DNA from: an uncultured Gemmataceae bacterium
GTDB lineage: Bacteria > Planctomycetota > Planctomycetia > Gemmatales > Gemmataceae
Length of the DNA stretch: 15,733 bases
Assembly (NCBI GenBank): GCA_937922175.1
Contig: CAKZUU010000163.1
Location: 1 to 15,733 of the forward strand
Direction: 5' to 3'
The notes below the pieces were generated by a model. It was not told the origin of the DNA. It saw nothing but the letters and a program-made list of their open reading frames with translations, and did not search any database. Positions 1-8,024 of this stretch are shown here, piece by piece. Every line of letters begins with the position of its first letter. Position 1 is the stretch's first letter. The position numbers were made by a program, and so were the translations under genes.

Positions 1-87
1 GAGTTCGATGCCCTGACCGGGAGTAAACGGCTGCCGCACCAGAAAGAGGCGGGGCTTCCTGTTCGTTCGCTAAGCGATCGGGTATAA
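1..87 (+). CDS. Possible C-terminal tail of an upstream gene, cut by the window edge
   Basis: Frame 1 is open from the first base to a TAA at 85-87, giving 28 residues that end in SLSDRV. The two other plus-strand frames close within the first 30 bases. No function can be read from so short a piece. The codons resemble those of the neighbouring genes, but 28 open codons can also occur by chance. If real, its stop lies 47 bases before the ATG of the dehydrogenase gene. One minus-strand frame is also open across bases 1-60, so the assignment is weak. Confidence 0.2.
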   Translation, partial: EFDALTGSKRLPHQKEAGLPVRSLSDRV

Positions 88-88
88 A
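83..88 (+). promoter_or_regulatory. Possible -10 box (TATAAA) for the dehydrogenase gene
   Basis: A TATAAA hexamer lies 47 bases before the ATG at 135, in an otherwise GC-rich leader. There is no convincing TTGACA-like hexamer 16-18 bases upstream. The call rests on the -10 match and its position alone. No Shine-Dalgarno sequence is visible between it and the start codon. Confidence 0.25.
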
Positions 89-134
89 AGCGGCAACTTC
101 CCTTGAATTGTCTCCCTTGCCTTGGTTCACGACC

Positions 135-3100
135 ATGAAAATCACTTCTCGTTTCGTCGTCATTTTGGCGTGTCTTGGCAGGACCTGTTGGGCGAGTGAT
201 GCGGAGGGGGTCCGTCCCGTCAATGCGGAGGGACGGCCGCTGAACCTGGACTTCGAGACAGGGGACTTACGAGATTGGACGGTCGAGGGCGAAGCATTTC
301 GCGGCCAGCCGATTCGCGGTGATACAGTGTCGCGCCGTCGCGGCGACATGAAGAGCGAGCACGAAGGTGAATACTGGATTGGCGGGTACGAGAAAGTCGG
401 CGATCAACCGCAAGGAACCCTGACCTCAGTGCCTTTCCGGGTGACACATCCTTGGGCGTCGTTCCTGGTTGGCGGCGGGCCTCACGGCGAAACCTCGGTC
501 GAGATTCGATTGAAGGAGGGCGATCGGCTGATCACTCGCATGGCAGGCATCGAGGAAGAGAATCTGAAGCGAGTCGCGGTGGATTTGCAGCAGTATCTCA
601 ACCGGGAGATTTACATTCGGCTGGTTGATCGCCATTCCGGTCACTGGGGCCACGTCAATTTCGACGACTTCCGTTTCCACGCCACGAAGCCGAACTTTCC
701 TCAGCGGCAAGCTCCCGATCCTCTGCCGGGTCCGGACGTGTATGCCCACGCTGGCTTGCCGCCGGAAAAAGCGGCCGAGGCGATGACGGTACCCGAGGGA
801 TTTCGCGTCAAGTTATTTGCCGGCGAACCGGACGTTCACCAACCGATCGCGATGTGCTTGGATCACCGCGGCCGACTGTGGATCGCCGAGGCTTACGTCT
901 ACCCTCAGCGCCTACCGTTTAGCGGGCCGCTTCTTCCCCAAGATCAGAAACACCGGGGGGACCGGATTCTGATCTTCGAGGACACGGACAACGATGGCAA
1001 GTTCGACACGTGCAAGGTGTTTCTTGATGGTTTGAACCTGGTCAGTGGATTGGAGGTCGGCTTTGGCGGAGTCTGGATCGGGGCAGCGCCGTATTTGCTC
1101 TTCGTCCCTGACCAAGACCGAGACGACAAACCCGACGGACCGCCGCAAATTTTATTGGACGGCTGGCACTACGAAGACACGCATGAAACATTAAACGCTT
1201 TTATCTGGGGGCCGGACGGCTGGTTGTACGGTTGTCATGGCGTATTCACTCACTCGCTCGTCGGAAAACCGGGGACGCCCGACAGGGAGCGGCAGCCGAT
1301 CAATGCGGGTATCTGGCGTTATCACCCGACCCGGCACGTTTTCGAGGTGTTTGCGCACGGCACGAGCAACCCTTGGGGTCTGGATTTTAATGACCATGGC
1401 GAGGCGTTTATCGAAGCGTGCGTCATCCCTCATTGCTTCCACATCATTCAAGGAGGTCGATACCACCGCCAAGCGGGGCAGCACTTCAATCCGCACACCT
1501 ACGCCGACATCCAGACGATCGCCGACCATCGGCACTACGTCGGTAACAATCCCCACGGGGGCAACAATCGCAGCGATCGCGCCGGCGGGGGACATGCGCA
1601 TTGTGGTCTGATGTGTTATTTGGGGGGCAGTTGGCCAGCGCCGTATCGCAATCAGCTCTTCATGGGGAACATTCATGGCCGACGCCTGAATGTCGATGTT
1701 CTCAAACCCAACCGGTCCGGTTATATCGCGAGTCATGAACCCGACTTTCTGCTGGCGAACGACGCGTGGGCCCGATTCATCAACATGCGTTATGGCCCGG
1801 ACGGTGACGTCTACATCCTCGACTGGTACGACAAACAAGCCTGTCACCGCACCGAGCCGGAGATTTGGGACCGCAGCAACGGTCGCATCTACAAGGTTAT
1901 TTGGCAATCGCCTCGGCAAATGGATCCCATCGATGTTGAGCAAGCCTCGGACAATGAGTTGGTATTATGGCAACTTCACGCCAACGATTGGTACGTGCGT
2001 CACGCTCGCCGAGTGTTGCAAGAACGCTACCACGACCCGGCTCAACGAGAGAAACATGCTGATTCTTATCGGCGCGTCTGTGTTGAGCTTCGACGCCTCG
2101 CTAAGAATCATCCGCTCGACATTCGACGCCTCCGGGCGCTGTGGGCGTTGAACGTGATCGGCGCTTTTGACCGAGAGGTTCTCAAGCAAGCACTTGATGA
2201 TGAAAGCCCCCATGTGCGCGGCTGGGCCATTCGCTTAGCCGACGAAAACGACCTGTTGCAAGGAGAGATGCTCGCCCGAGCGGAGACGATGGCGGCCAAG
2301 GATGACTCGCCCGTGGTCCGTCGCTACCTCGCATCGGCTGCCCAGCGACGACCGTTGGACCAGCGGCGGGGCATTTTGAAGGGATTGATGCAGCACGCAG
2401 ACGATGCCCAGGACCCCAACCTGCCGTTCCTGATCTGGTATGCCCTGGAACCTCTTGCCACGACGGGGCACGTCTCGGCGTTAGAATTGGCCGCTCAATC
2501 GTCGATGCCGTTGATGTTGGAATTCATGGCAAGGCGCATCGCCTCGACCGGGGGGGCCGACGGGTTGGAAACCCTGACAGCGTTCCTGGGACGGATCGAG
2601 GAGCCGGCCAAGCAAAAAGCCATCGTGGCTGGCATGATGGAAGCTCTCAAGGGACGGCGGCAAGTGGCGATGCCCAGGTCCTGGCCGAATGCCGTCACCC
2701 GAGTCCGGGCTCACGCGGATCGGGAGGTCGGCCGGTGGCTTCAAAGCTTATCGGTCACGTTCGGCGATTCGCAGGCACTCCACGCTCTGCGCGGCGTCCT
2801 GACCGATACAACAAGGGCCGGCGACGAACGACGAGCCGCTTTGGAAGCCCTTGTCGCCGCCCGTGACGCGGAGTTGCCTCCCCTTCTGACCCGGTTACTG
2901 GACGATTCTTCTCTGCGAGGCGATGTCCTTCGCGCGATGGCGACGTTCGATGACGCCGCGGGATTTGAACGCATCCTGGCTCTGTATGGCACGATGTCGC
3001 TGGCGGAGAAACGTCAAGCCTTGGCGACCCTCGCATCGCGAAAGACGGCGGCAAAAGCACTGCTTCGGGCCATTGGCGAACGAAAACTCCCGGCTGCCGA

Positions 3101-4208
3101 CGTGCCGGCGGATCTGATTCGACAACTCAGCAATCTTCGCGATCCGGAAATTGACCAGCAGATCGCAGCGCACTGGGGCGTGGTGCGGCATACGCCAGCC
3201 GACCGCGCCAAACTTATTGCTGAGTACCGACAGCTGATTCTCAAACCCGGCCCCGCTCCGGATCCGATGCTCGGACGTGCGTTGCATGCCAAGACCTGTC
3301 AACAGTGTCACATGCTCTTCGGCATCGGTGGCAAGGTCGGGCCCGACATCACGGGCGCGAATCGCCAAGACTTGACCTACTTGCTCGAGAACGTCCTCGA
3401 TCCGAGCGCCGTCATTCCCAAAGAGTACATGGCCAGCCGCATTGAACTGAACAATGGCCGAACGATCACGGGAATGATCAAATCCGCGCAGGGACAAACC
3501 TTGACGATCGTCACGGCGACCGAAACGTTGACGATCCCGCGCGACGATATCGAGGAAATCGCTGAATCTAATGTCTCCATGATGCCCGACGACCAACTGA
3601 AGCCGTTCAGTGAACACGAAGTGCGCTCTTTGTTTGCGTACTTAGCTTCACCGTCTCAAGTGCCCATGTTAGCCACAAAAGAAAATGCTCGGGAGCTGTT
3701 TAACGGCCAAGATCTCGCGGGTTGGGTGGGCGATCCGAAACTGTGGAGCGTCGAAAATGGGGAAATCGTCGGTCGCTCGCCAGGGTTGAAACGGAACGAA
3801 TTCTTGAAAAGTCATCTCGCCGCTGCCGACTTCGTATTGACGCTGAAAGTGAAACTTACGCCGAACACGGAAAACAGCGGCATCCAGTTTCGCAGTGAAG
3901 CACTGCCCGACGGCGACGTGAAAGGGTTGCAAGCCGACATTGGCGCCGGATGGTGGGGCAAACTCTATGAAGAGCACCTCCGCGGATTGCTCTGGAACAA
4001 GCCCGGCGACCAGCACGTTCGCGTCGGCGACTGGAACGAGTACAAGATCGAAGCGATCGGCCCGCGAGTTCGCACCTGGATCAACGGTCAATTGTGCGTG
4101 GACCTCACCGACGAAAAGATCGCCCGACGCGGCATTTTCGCCTTGCAACTGCACAGCGGCGAACCCATGGAGATTCGCTTCAAAGACATCCGGCTGGAGG
4201 TGAAATAA
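135..4208 (+). CDS. Secreted PVC-type dehydrogenase / HEAT-repeat / haem c / DUF1080 (3-keto-glycoside hydrolase) fusion protein
   Basis: This encodes a 1357-aa exported protein. Residues 1-20 form a signal peptide (KITSR, hydrophobic core, cleavage probably after CWA). The ATG at 135 is preferred over an in-frame TTG at 108 because it places the signal peptide at the N-terminus. Residues about 35-190 resemble a beta-sandwich carbohydrate-binding domain (LDFETGDLRDW). From residue 217 (VPEGFRVKLFAGEP) to about 600 lies a beta-propeller of the PVC membrane-bound dehydrogenase family, related to glucose/sorbosone dehydrogenases. HEAT-like helices fill about 610-1010. A c-type haem site, CQQCH, is at 1055-1059, followed by GKVGPDITG, typical of the Pirellula/Verrucomicrobium haem domain. 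Residues about 1180-1357 (LFNGQDLAGW, NSGIQFRSEA) are DUF1080, a family that includes 3-keto-disaccharide hydrolases. Family knowledge points to periplasmic sugar oxidation with electrons passed to haem; the substrate is unknown. The gene appears monocistronic. Confidence 0.93.
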   Translation: MKITSRFVVILACLGRTCWASDAEGVRPVNAEGRPLNLDFETGDLRDWTVEGEAFRGQPIRGDTVSRRRGDMKSEHEGEYWIGGYEKVGDQPQGTLTSVPFRVTHPWASFLVGGGPHGETSVEIRLKEGDRLITRMAGIEEENLKRVAVDLQQYLNREIYIRLVDRHSGHWGHVNFDDFRFHATKPNFPQRQAPDPLPGPDVYAHAGLPPEKAAEAMTVPEGFRVKLFAGEPDVHQPIAMCLDHRGRLWIAEAYVYPQRLPFSGPLLPQDQKHRGDRILIFEDTDNDGKFDTCKVFLDGLNLVSGLEVGFGGVWIGAAPYLLFVPDQDRDDKPDGPPQILLDGWHYEDTHETLNAFIWGPDGWLYGCHGVFTHSLVGKPGTPDRERQPINAGIWRYHPTRHVFEVFAHGTSNPWGLDFNDHGEAFIEACVIPHCFHIIQGGRYHRQAGQHFNPHTYADIQTIADHRHYVGNNPHGGNNRSDRAGGGHAHCGLMCYLGGSWPAPYRNQLFMGNIHGRRLNVDVLKPNRSGYIASHEPDFLLANDAWARFINMRYGPDGDVYILDWYDKQACHRTEPEIWDRSNGRIYKVIWQSPRQMDPIDVEQASDNELVLWQLHANDWYVRHARRVLQERYHDPAQREKHADSYRRVCVELRRLAKNHPLDIRRLRALWALNVIGAFDREVLKQALDDESPHVRGWAIRLADENDLLQGEMLARAETMAAKDDSPVVRRYLASAAQRRPLDQRRGILKGLMQHADDAQDPNLPFLIWYALEPLATTGHVSALELAAQSSMPLMLEFMARRIASTGGADGLETLTAFLGRIEEPAKQKAIVAGMMEALKGRRQVAMPRSWPNAVTRVRAHADREVGRWLQSLSVTFGDSQALHALRGVLTDTTRAGDERRAALEALVAARDAELPPLLTRLLDDSSLRGDVLRAMATFDDAAGFERILALYGTMSLAEKRQALATLASRKTAAKALLRAIGERKLPAADVPADLIRQLSNLRDPEIDQQIAAHWGVVRHTPADRAKLIAEYRQLILKPGPAPDPMLGRALHAKTCQQCHMLFGIGGKVGPDITGANRQDLTYLLENVLDPSAVIPKEYMASRIELNNGRTITGMIKSAQGQTLTIVTATETLTIPRDDIEEIAESNVSMMPDDQLKPFSEHEVRSLFAYLASPSQVPMLATKENARELFNGQDLAGWVGDPKLWSVENGEIVGRSPGLKRNEFLKSHLAAADFVLTLKVKLTPNTENSGIQFRSEALPDGDVKGLQADIGAGWWGKLYEEHLRGLLWNKPGDQHVRVGDWNEYKIEAIGPRVRTWINGQLCVDLTDEKIARRGIFALQLHSGEPMEIRFKDIRLEVK

Positions 4209-4263
4209 CTGTCACTCGCCACTGGCTGCCGCGACATCTCCCCGGCCCCCCACGACGAGCGGT

Positions 4264-4291
4264 AGCCGGGCTGTTCCTCGATGAACAGGCT
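4264..4291. terminator. Stem-loop between convergent genes, possible bidirectional terminator
   Basis: CTGTTC (4271-4276) pairs perfectly with GAACAG (4283-4288) around a 6-base loop. AGC (4264-4266) and GCT (4289-4291) can extend the stem past a bulge. It lies 55 bases after the dehydrogenase stop and overlaps the stop codon of the opposing gene. There is no U-run on either strand, so intrinsic termination is uncertain. Confidence 0.35.
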
Positions 4292-6566
4292 AGTAACTCG
4301 GATGCTCCTTCTCCTCCATGAAGGTAGCGGAGAGCATCTCGTTGATCCTCCTTTTGATCGCCGCCCGATGATCGTTGAGCCGGTAGACTGAGCGGGCTTT
4401 CTCGACGAATTCTGCATCAAATCGCTGCTCGGCCTCGTGCCGACGAAGGTCGTCTTCCAACTCCCAGATCCGCTCGTTGATGCGTTTCAGTTCGAGGACG
4501 AGTTCATTCAAGTCTTCGCGATTCAGACCGGCACGCTCACGGGCCGCCGTCAGGTTTTCCAGCTCGAACCGGATGTTCCGTAATTTGGCCTCGTCTCGAA
4601 TTCGTTCGACTTTGATTTGCAGAATCGTCATCTTGTCGAGGAGTTCCCCCGGAGCGACGTCGATGGAAATGGCATGTGCGTGCGGCCGTTTCTTCCGAAG
4701 ATCTCGAATCGCGTCGGCCACTCGCTCAAAAACGTCGTCCCAGCGTTTCAATTTCGACTGGCGAAACAGGCGCATGGTCGGATACCAGGGGGTATCCTCG
4801 CGGTCGAGCAGCCACCGCCAATCCGCAGCAGCCGCCAGGGCCACCCAAACGGGTACCCCCAAGGCGCCGGCCAGATGGGCAATGGCCGTGTCGCAAGTGA
4901 GCACCAGATCCAGGCTCATCATGACAGCCGCAGTGTCGAGAAACGCTCCACCGCTCAGGTCGAGGCGTCGGCCCAAATCCACGATCGGGAGCGTATCCGA
5001 GAGGTCCCGGAGTTGATCCAGGCCGAACTCCTTCTGCAGCGAGAACAGCCTGACTCCCGGAAGGCGAGCGATCGAGGCAAAATGGATTAGAGGGATCGAG
5101 CGCAATCGGTCGCCCCCTTGTTTTGGGTTCCCCTGCCAGGCGATGCCCACCTTAAATTCGGGAAAGTTTGCCAACTGACTCCGCCAGAACGCAACACGTT
5201 CCGGTTCGACGGAGAGATAGGGAACAGGCGCGGGGATCGAGGCCGGAGTCGTTTGAAGAATCCCGGGCACGCTGCCCAAAGGAGCCTGAAAGTCGAACAA
5301 TTCGACCTGGTCGCCGGCACTCACCACCCGATCGACTCCTTCGAGGCGACTCAGCAACCGAACCAGTGGCGGTTGCACTTCGAGATAAACTTTGCTCGCC
5401 CCCAGCGATTTGACGATCGACCCATAACGAGCAAACTGAATCGTGTCGCCCAACCCCTGTTCCCAGTACAGTAAGATGCGTTTGCCTTCCAGCGGTTCGC
5501 CTCGCCATCTGGCGGCGGGATAATGTCGCTGCCGCTCGACAAAACCCGGGCACTGCCAGCGATACTCGTAGTCGGCCCACCCACTGAGGAAATCGCCGAT
5601 GGTGAGGTACGCCAAAGCTCGGTTTCGCCGAAAAATCGGCTGATCTGGTTGCAGCTCGATCGCGCGGTCATAATGTTCGATCGCTGCCGGGAAGCGCCCC
5701 ATCTGGGCTAATGTGATCGCGAGATTGTTGTGGGCGTCGGCGAAATCAGGGTCCCATCGCAGGGCGAGGCGCAAATGTTCCTCGGCCTCGGCGAGGTTCC
5801 CCAATTGTTGCAAGGTCAACCCCAGGCTGCTCCGAAGCGTCGTGTCCTCGGGACTCAATCGAATCGCTTGACGGAGCCGGTCGGCCGATTCCTCCAAGCG
5901 ATTCAATTCGCGGAGGACGGCTCCCAAATGAGCGTAACCCTCCACGCGATCTGGTCGCAAGCGGATCAATTGCTGGAACGGTTCCACCGCCTCCTCCCAA
6001 CGTCGTTGGCGGGCGAGGATCAGCCCCAAATCGGCGTAGGCGTCGGCAAAGTCGGGACGTAATCGCACCGCTTCCTGAAGATACGTGGTGGCATCGTCGG
6101 CTCGGCCCAAATCGAAGAGAACAAGTCCCAGATTGTGCATCGCGTCCGGATAGTCGGGCCGGAGTTTCAAAGCGTGCTGGAGCAGTTCGGCCGCTTCGTC
6201 CAGCGATCCCTCTTCGCGGAGTGCATTGCCCAGGTTATTCAGCGCCTCGGGATCAGTGGGTCGGAGCCGGACAACATGGCGAAAATGATGGATGGCATCG
6301 AGCCGACGACCCATCAGGACCATGACCACACCGAGATTGTTGTGTGCCTCGGCATAATCGGGGCGCAAACTGACCGCCAGGAGCAGATGTTGAGCGGCAT
6401 CGTCGAGTTTCCCTTGTCGCTGGCAGACCGTCCCCAAAAGATACAGAGCTTCGGGGTGGTCCGGTTGGGCGTCGAGCACCCGACGATAGAACTCCTCGGC
6501 GACGGCCAGGTTGCCGGCCCGTTGATGCTGCCAACCTTGGAGCAGGGCGTCGCGAATCGTGGTCAT
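4290..6566 (-). CDS. TPR-repeat glycosyltransferase family 9-like protein with C-terminal DUF6165-like domain
   Basis: This is a 758-aa protein without a signal peptide. Residues 1-340 are about ten 34-residue tetratricopeptide repeats, each ending in a pattern like LRPDYAEAHNNLG. Residues about 360-625 are a GT-B glycosyltransferase of the heptosyltransferase (GT9) type: ILLYWEQGLGDTIQFARY (369-374 is the glycine turn) in the N-terminal half and CDTAIAHLAGALGVPVWV (558-575) in the nucleotide-sugar half. Residues about 634-758 (ISIDVAPGELLDKMTILQIK, then helical) match the DUF6165 family, which usually occurs as a separate small protein. The likely role is transfer of a sugar in surface-glycan or protein glycosylation; donor and acceptor are unknown. 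I chose the ATG at 6566 because it opens the first TPR helix. An in-frame GTG at 6617 would add 17 residues without domain character. The gene is monocistronic, divergent from the XRE gene and convergent with the dehydrogenase gene. Confidence 0.9.
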   Translation of the reverse strand: MTTIRDALLQGWQHQRAGNLAVAEEFYRRVLDAQPDHPEALYLLGTVCQRQGKLDDAAQHLLLAVSLRPDYAEAHNNLGVVMVLMGRRLDAIHHFRHVVRLRPTDPEALNNLGNALREEGSLDEAAELLQHALKLRPDYPDAMHNLGLVLFDLGRADDATTYLQEAVRLRPDFADAYADLGLILARQRRWEEAVEPFQQLIRLRPDRVEGYAHLGAVLRELNRLEESADRLRQAIRLSPEDTTLRSSLGLTLQQLGNLAEAEEHLRLALRWDPDFADAHNNLAITLAQMGRFPAAIEHYDRAIELQPDQPIFRRNRALAYLTIGDFLSGWADYEYRWQCPGFVERQRHYPAARWRGEPLEGKRILLYWEQGLGDTIQFARYGSIVKSLGASKVYLEVQPPLVRLLSRLEGVDRVVSAGDQVELFDFQAPLGSVPGILQTTPASIPAPVPYLSVEPERVAFWRSQLANFPEFKVGIAWQGNPKQGGDRLRSIPLIHFASIARLPGVRLFSLQKEFGLDQLRDLSDTLPIVDLGRRLDLSGGAFLDTAAVMMSLDLVLTCDTAIAHLAGALGVPVWVALAAAADWRWLLDREDTPWYPTMRLFRQSKLKRWDDVFERVADAIRDLRKKRPHAHAISIDVAPGELLDKMTILQIKVERIRDEAKLRNIRFELENLTAARERAGLNREDLNELVLELKRINERIWELEDDLRRHEAEQRFDAEFVEKARSVYRLNDHRAAIKRRINEMLSATFMEEKEHPSY

Positions 6567-6724
6567 GAGCGATTTCTCGGTGTTCTTCGGAGCGGCGTCT
6601 CGTGACAACCCTATCACACCTTCGTGTCGCGTCCACTACGACAAACACGGAGAACACGCCATCAGGAGCGAGACCCTGGACGACCCGTCTAGGATTTCTC
6701 GCGATGAATCATAGGATCGCAACC
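6567..6724. promoter_or_regulatory. Divergent intergenic region between the TPR-glycosyltransferase and XRE genes
   Basis: This stretch must hold the promoters of both divergent genes. I find no strong -35/-10 pair on either strand. A short dyad, GTGA-N8-TCAC, lies at 6602-6617 and could be an operator. AGGA motifs stand 8-9 bases before each candidate XRE start (6704 and 6725). Confidence 0.3.
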
Positions 6725-7300
6725 ATGAACCTCGGAGCGTCGAATCCGGACCAGGCTTTGACGGCCAAAATCACCCGCCTGATTCAAGAACGCGGCTGGA
6801 ACCAGGAAGATTTTGCCCGCATCGCCAAATTGAATCGGCACACCGTTCGACAAATCCTTCATCCTCGCGAAGGTCGACGGCTGCGCAATGCCACAGTGTT
6901 GGCGTGTGCCCAGGCTTTGGGGTTGACCGTCAATGAACTCCGCGCCTTGCCTCTGGAGAGGCTCTTGCCCCGGATGCGCGGGGCTGCACCCGCCGAGTCC
7001 GAGGATAAACTGCTTCGCTTGCACGAACACGCCACGCAACCCGAATTGATGGCCTGGCTCGAGCGGCATCCGGACCGGGCCCGCCGACTCACAGATTCTC
7101 AGATCGATCAATTGCTGGCGATGCAAGGACCAGACGGTCCCTTGGCACGGATGGGCGTCGAGCATGTCGTCGAATTGCTGGAGCGGAAACGGCGACTCCA
7201 CGACAAGGTGGAGACGATTGCTCATACGGAATACCTGACGCTTCTCGAGCAACTCGTCGATCTCATCTTCGACAAAGTCGCGCCAACAGGATCGATTTGA
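6725..7300 (+). CDS. XRE-family helix-turn-helix transcriptional regulator
   Basis: This encodes a 191-aa protein. Residues 11-75 form a Cro/C1-type helix-turn-helix: LTAKITRLIQERGWNQEDFA gives helices 1 and 2, and KLNRHTVRQILHP is the recognition helix, followed by two helices (NATVLACAQALGLTVNELRAL). The remaining 115 residues are helical and charged (ELMAWLERHPDR, VVELLERKRRLHDKVE) and may mediate dimerisation or signal sensing; I recognise no known domain there. ATG 6725 is chosen because the domain starts ten residues later and AGGA lies 8 bases upstream. ATG 6704 also has AGGA upstream and would add seven residues. The metallo-hydrolase gene follows after 19 bases, so the two are probably co-transcribed. 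Its target is unknown; its own promoter or that of the divergent glycosyltransferase is a reasonable guess. Confidence 0.85.
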   Translation: MNLGASNPDQALTAKITRLIQERGWNQEDFARIAKLNRHTVRQILHPREGRRLRNATVLACAQALGLTVNELRALPLERLLPRMRGAAPAESEDKLLRLHEHATQPELMAWLERHPDRARRLTDSQIDQLLAMQGPDGPLARMGVEHVVELLERKRRLHDKVETIAHTEYLTLLEQLVDLIFDKVAPTGSI

Positions 7301-7319
7301 CACAGGCCGGATCGTCGCG

Positions 7320-8000
7320 ATGGAACTCGTTGCACCGAATTTATGGAGAATCCGTGGACTGATCGGAGATAGCTTGAACGTCTATTATTCCGACGGGGTT
7401 TTGATTGATGCAGCGACTCGTTGGCACAGTCGGTACCTTCGGAGTCGCTTGCGAGGCAGGCCCGTCCACCTGATTGCACTGACCCATTGTCATCCGGACC
7501 ATCAGGGAGCCGCGTGGTTTCTGAGCCGGCACTTCCGGGCCCCGATCGCCTGTCATCAAGCCGATGTCGCGGCCACGGAGGGACGAGCCCCGATGCAGCC
7601 CGACACGTTCATTGTCAATCGACTCGGACGCCTCCTTGCCGGTCCGCCTTGCCGGGTCGGCGTCGTGCTGCGTGACGGCGACGACATCAGAGGGTTTCGC
7701 GTCATCCATGCTCCGGGTCACACGCCAGGTCAGGTCATCTTCTTCCGCGAGGCGGACCGAGTCGCCATCATCGGCGATGTGCTGGCAAACTTGAGTTTCG
7801 TTCGGATGCGACCTGGGCTGCGACTACCCCCACGAGCGTTTTGCAGCGATGCCCGGCAAAATATCGACTCGGTTGAAAAACTCGCCGCTCTCAAACCGTC
7901 ACTCGTTCTCTTCGGCCACGGTCCGCCTCTGACGAGGGTCGAGCAACTGCCCTGGTTTGTTGAGCGTCTGCGACGAAAATGGTCACGAGGAAGTGTTTGA
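7320..8000 (+). CDS. Metallo-beta-lactamase-fold hydrolase (MBL-fold metallohydrolase)
   Basis: This is a 226-aa cytoplasmic protein with a complete MBL metal centre: the THCHPDH motif supplies H56, H58, D60 and H61; GHTPGQ supplies H134; IGDVL supplies D153; and FGHGPPL supplies H200. This is the dinuclear zinc or iron site of the glyoxalase II-like and related hydrolases. The N-terminus (VAPNLWRIRG, then a strand with DGVLID) is typical of the small single-domain members. It has no signal peptide, so it is not a secreted beta-lactamase. The likely activity is hydrolysis of a thioester, lactone or phosphoester, and the substrate cannot be read from sequence. It follows the XRE regulator by 19 bases and ends head-on with uvrB, with a GC-rich hairpin in the gap. 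Confidence 0.92.
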   Translation: MELVAPNLWRIRGLIGDSLNVYYSDGVLIDAATRWHSRYLRSRLRGRPVHLIALTHCHPDHQGAAWFLSRHFRAPIACHQADVAATEGRAPMQPDTFIVNRLGRLLAGPPCRVGVVLRDGDDIRGFRVIHAPGHTPGQVIFFREADRVAIIGDVLANLSFVRMRPGLRLPPRAFCSDARQNIDSVEKLAALKPSLVLFGHGPPLTRVEQLPWFVERLRRKWSRGSV

Positions 8001-8001
8001 T

Positions 8002-8021
8002 GCGGTGGGGCCGCCCCCCGC
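8002..8021. terminator. GC-rich hairpin shared by two convergent genes
   Basis: GCGG-T-GGGG (8002-8010) pairs with CCCCCCGC (8014-8021) around a 3-base loop: eight G-C pairs with one bulged T. It lies inside the 24-base gap between the hydrolase stop (8000) and the uvrB stop (8025). It is very stable on both strands but lacks a U-run, so it may act as a bidirectional or factor-assisted terminator, or protect mRNA 3' ends. Confidence 0.5.
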
Positions 8022-8024
8022 CTC

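Noticed and set aside
1191..1943. A 250-codon minus-strand frame, with another of 240 codons at 2895-3617, inside the dehydrogenase gene
   Set aside because: Both lie opposite well-defined propeller, HEAT and haem domains, and neither has a ribosome binding site or protein-like features.
6725..8000. Toxin-antitoxin interpretation of the XRE/MBL pair
   Set aside because: The second protein is a complete 226-aa metallo-hydrolase with all seven metal ligands, not a small toxin, and the regulator is longer than typical antitoxins.
7320..8000. Antibiotic-resistance beta-lactamase
   Set aside because: It has no signal peptide; the MBL fold is shared by many unrelated hydrolases.
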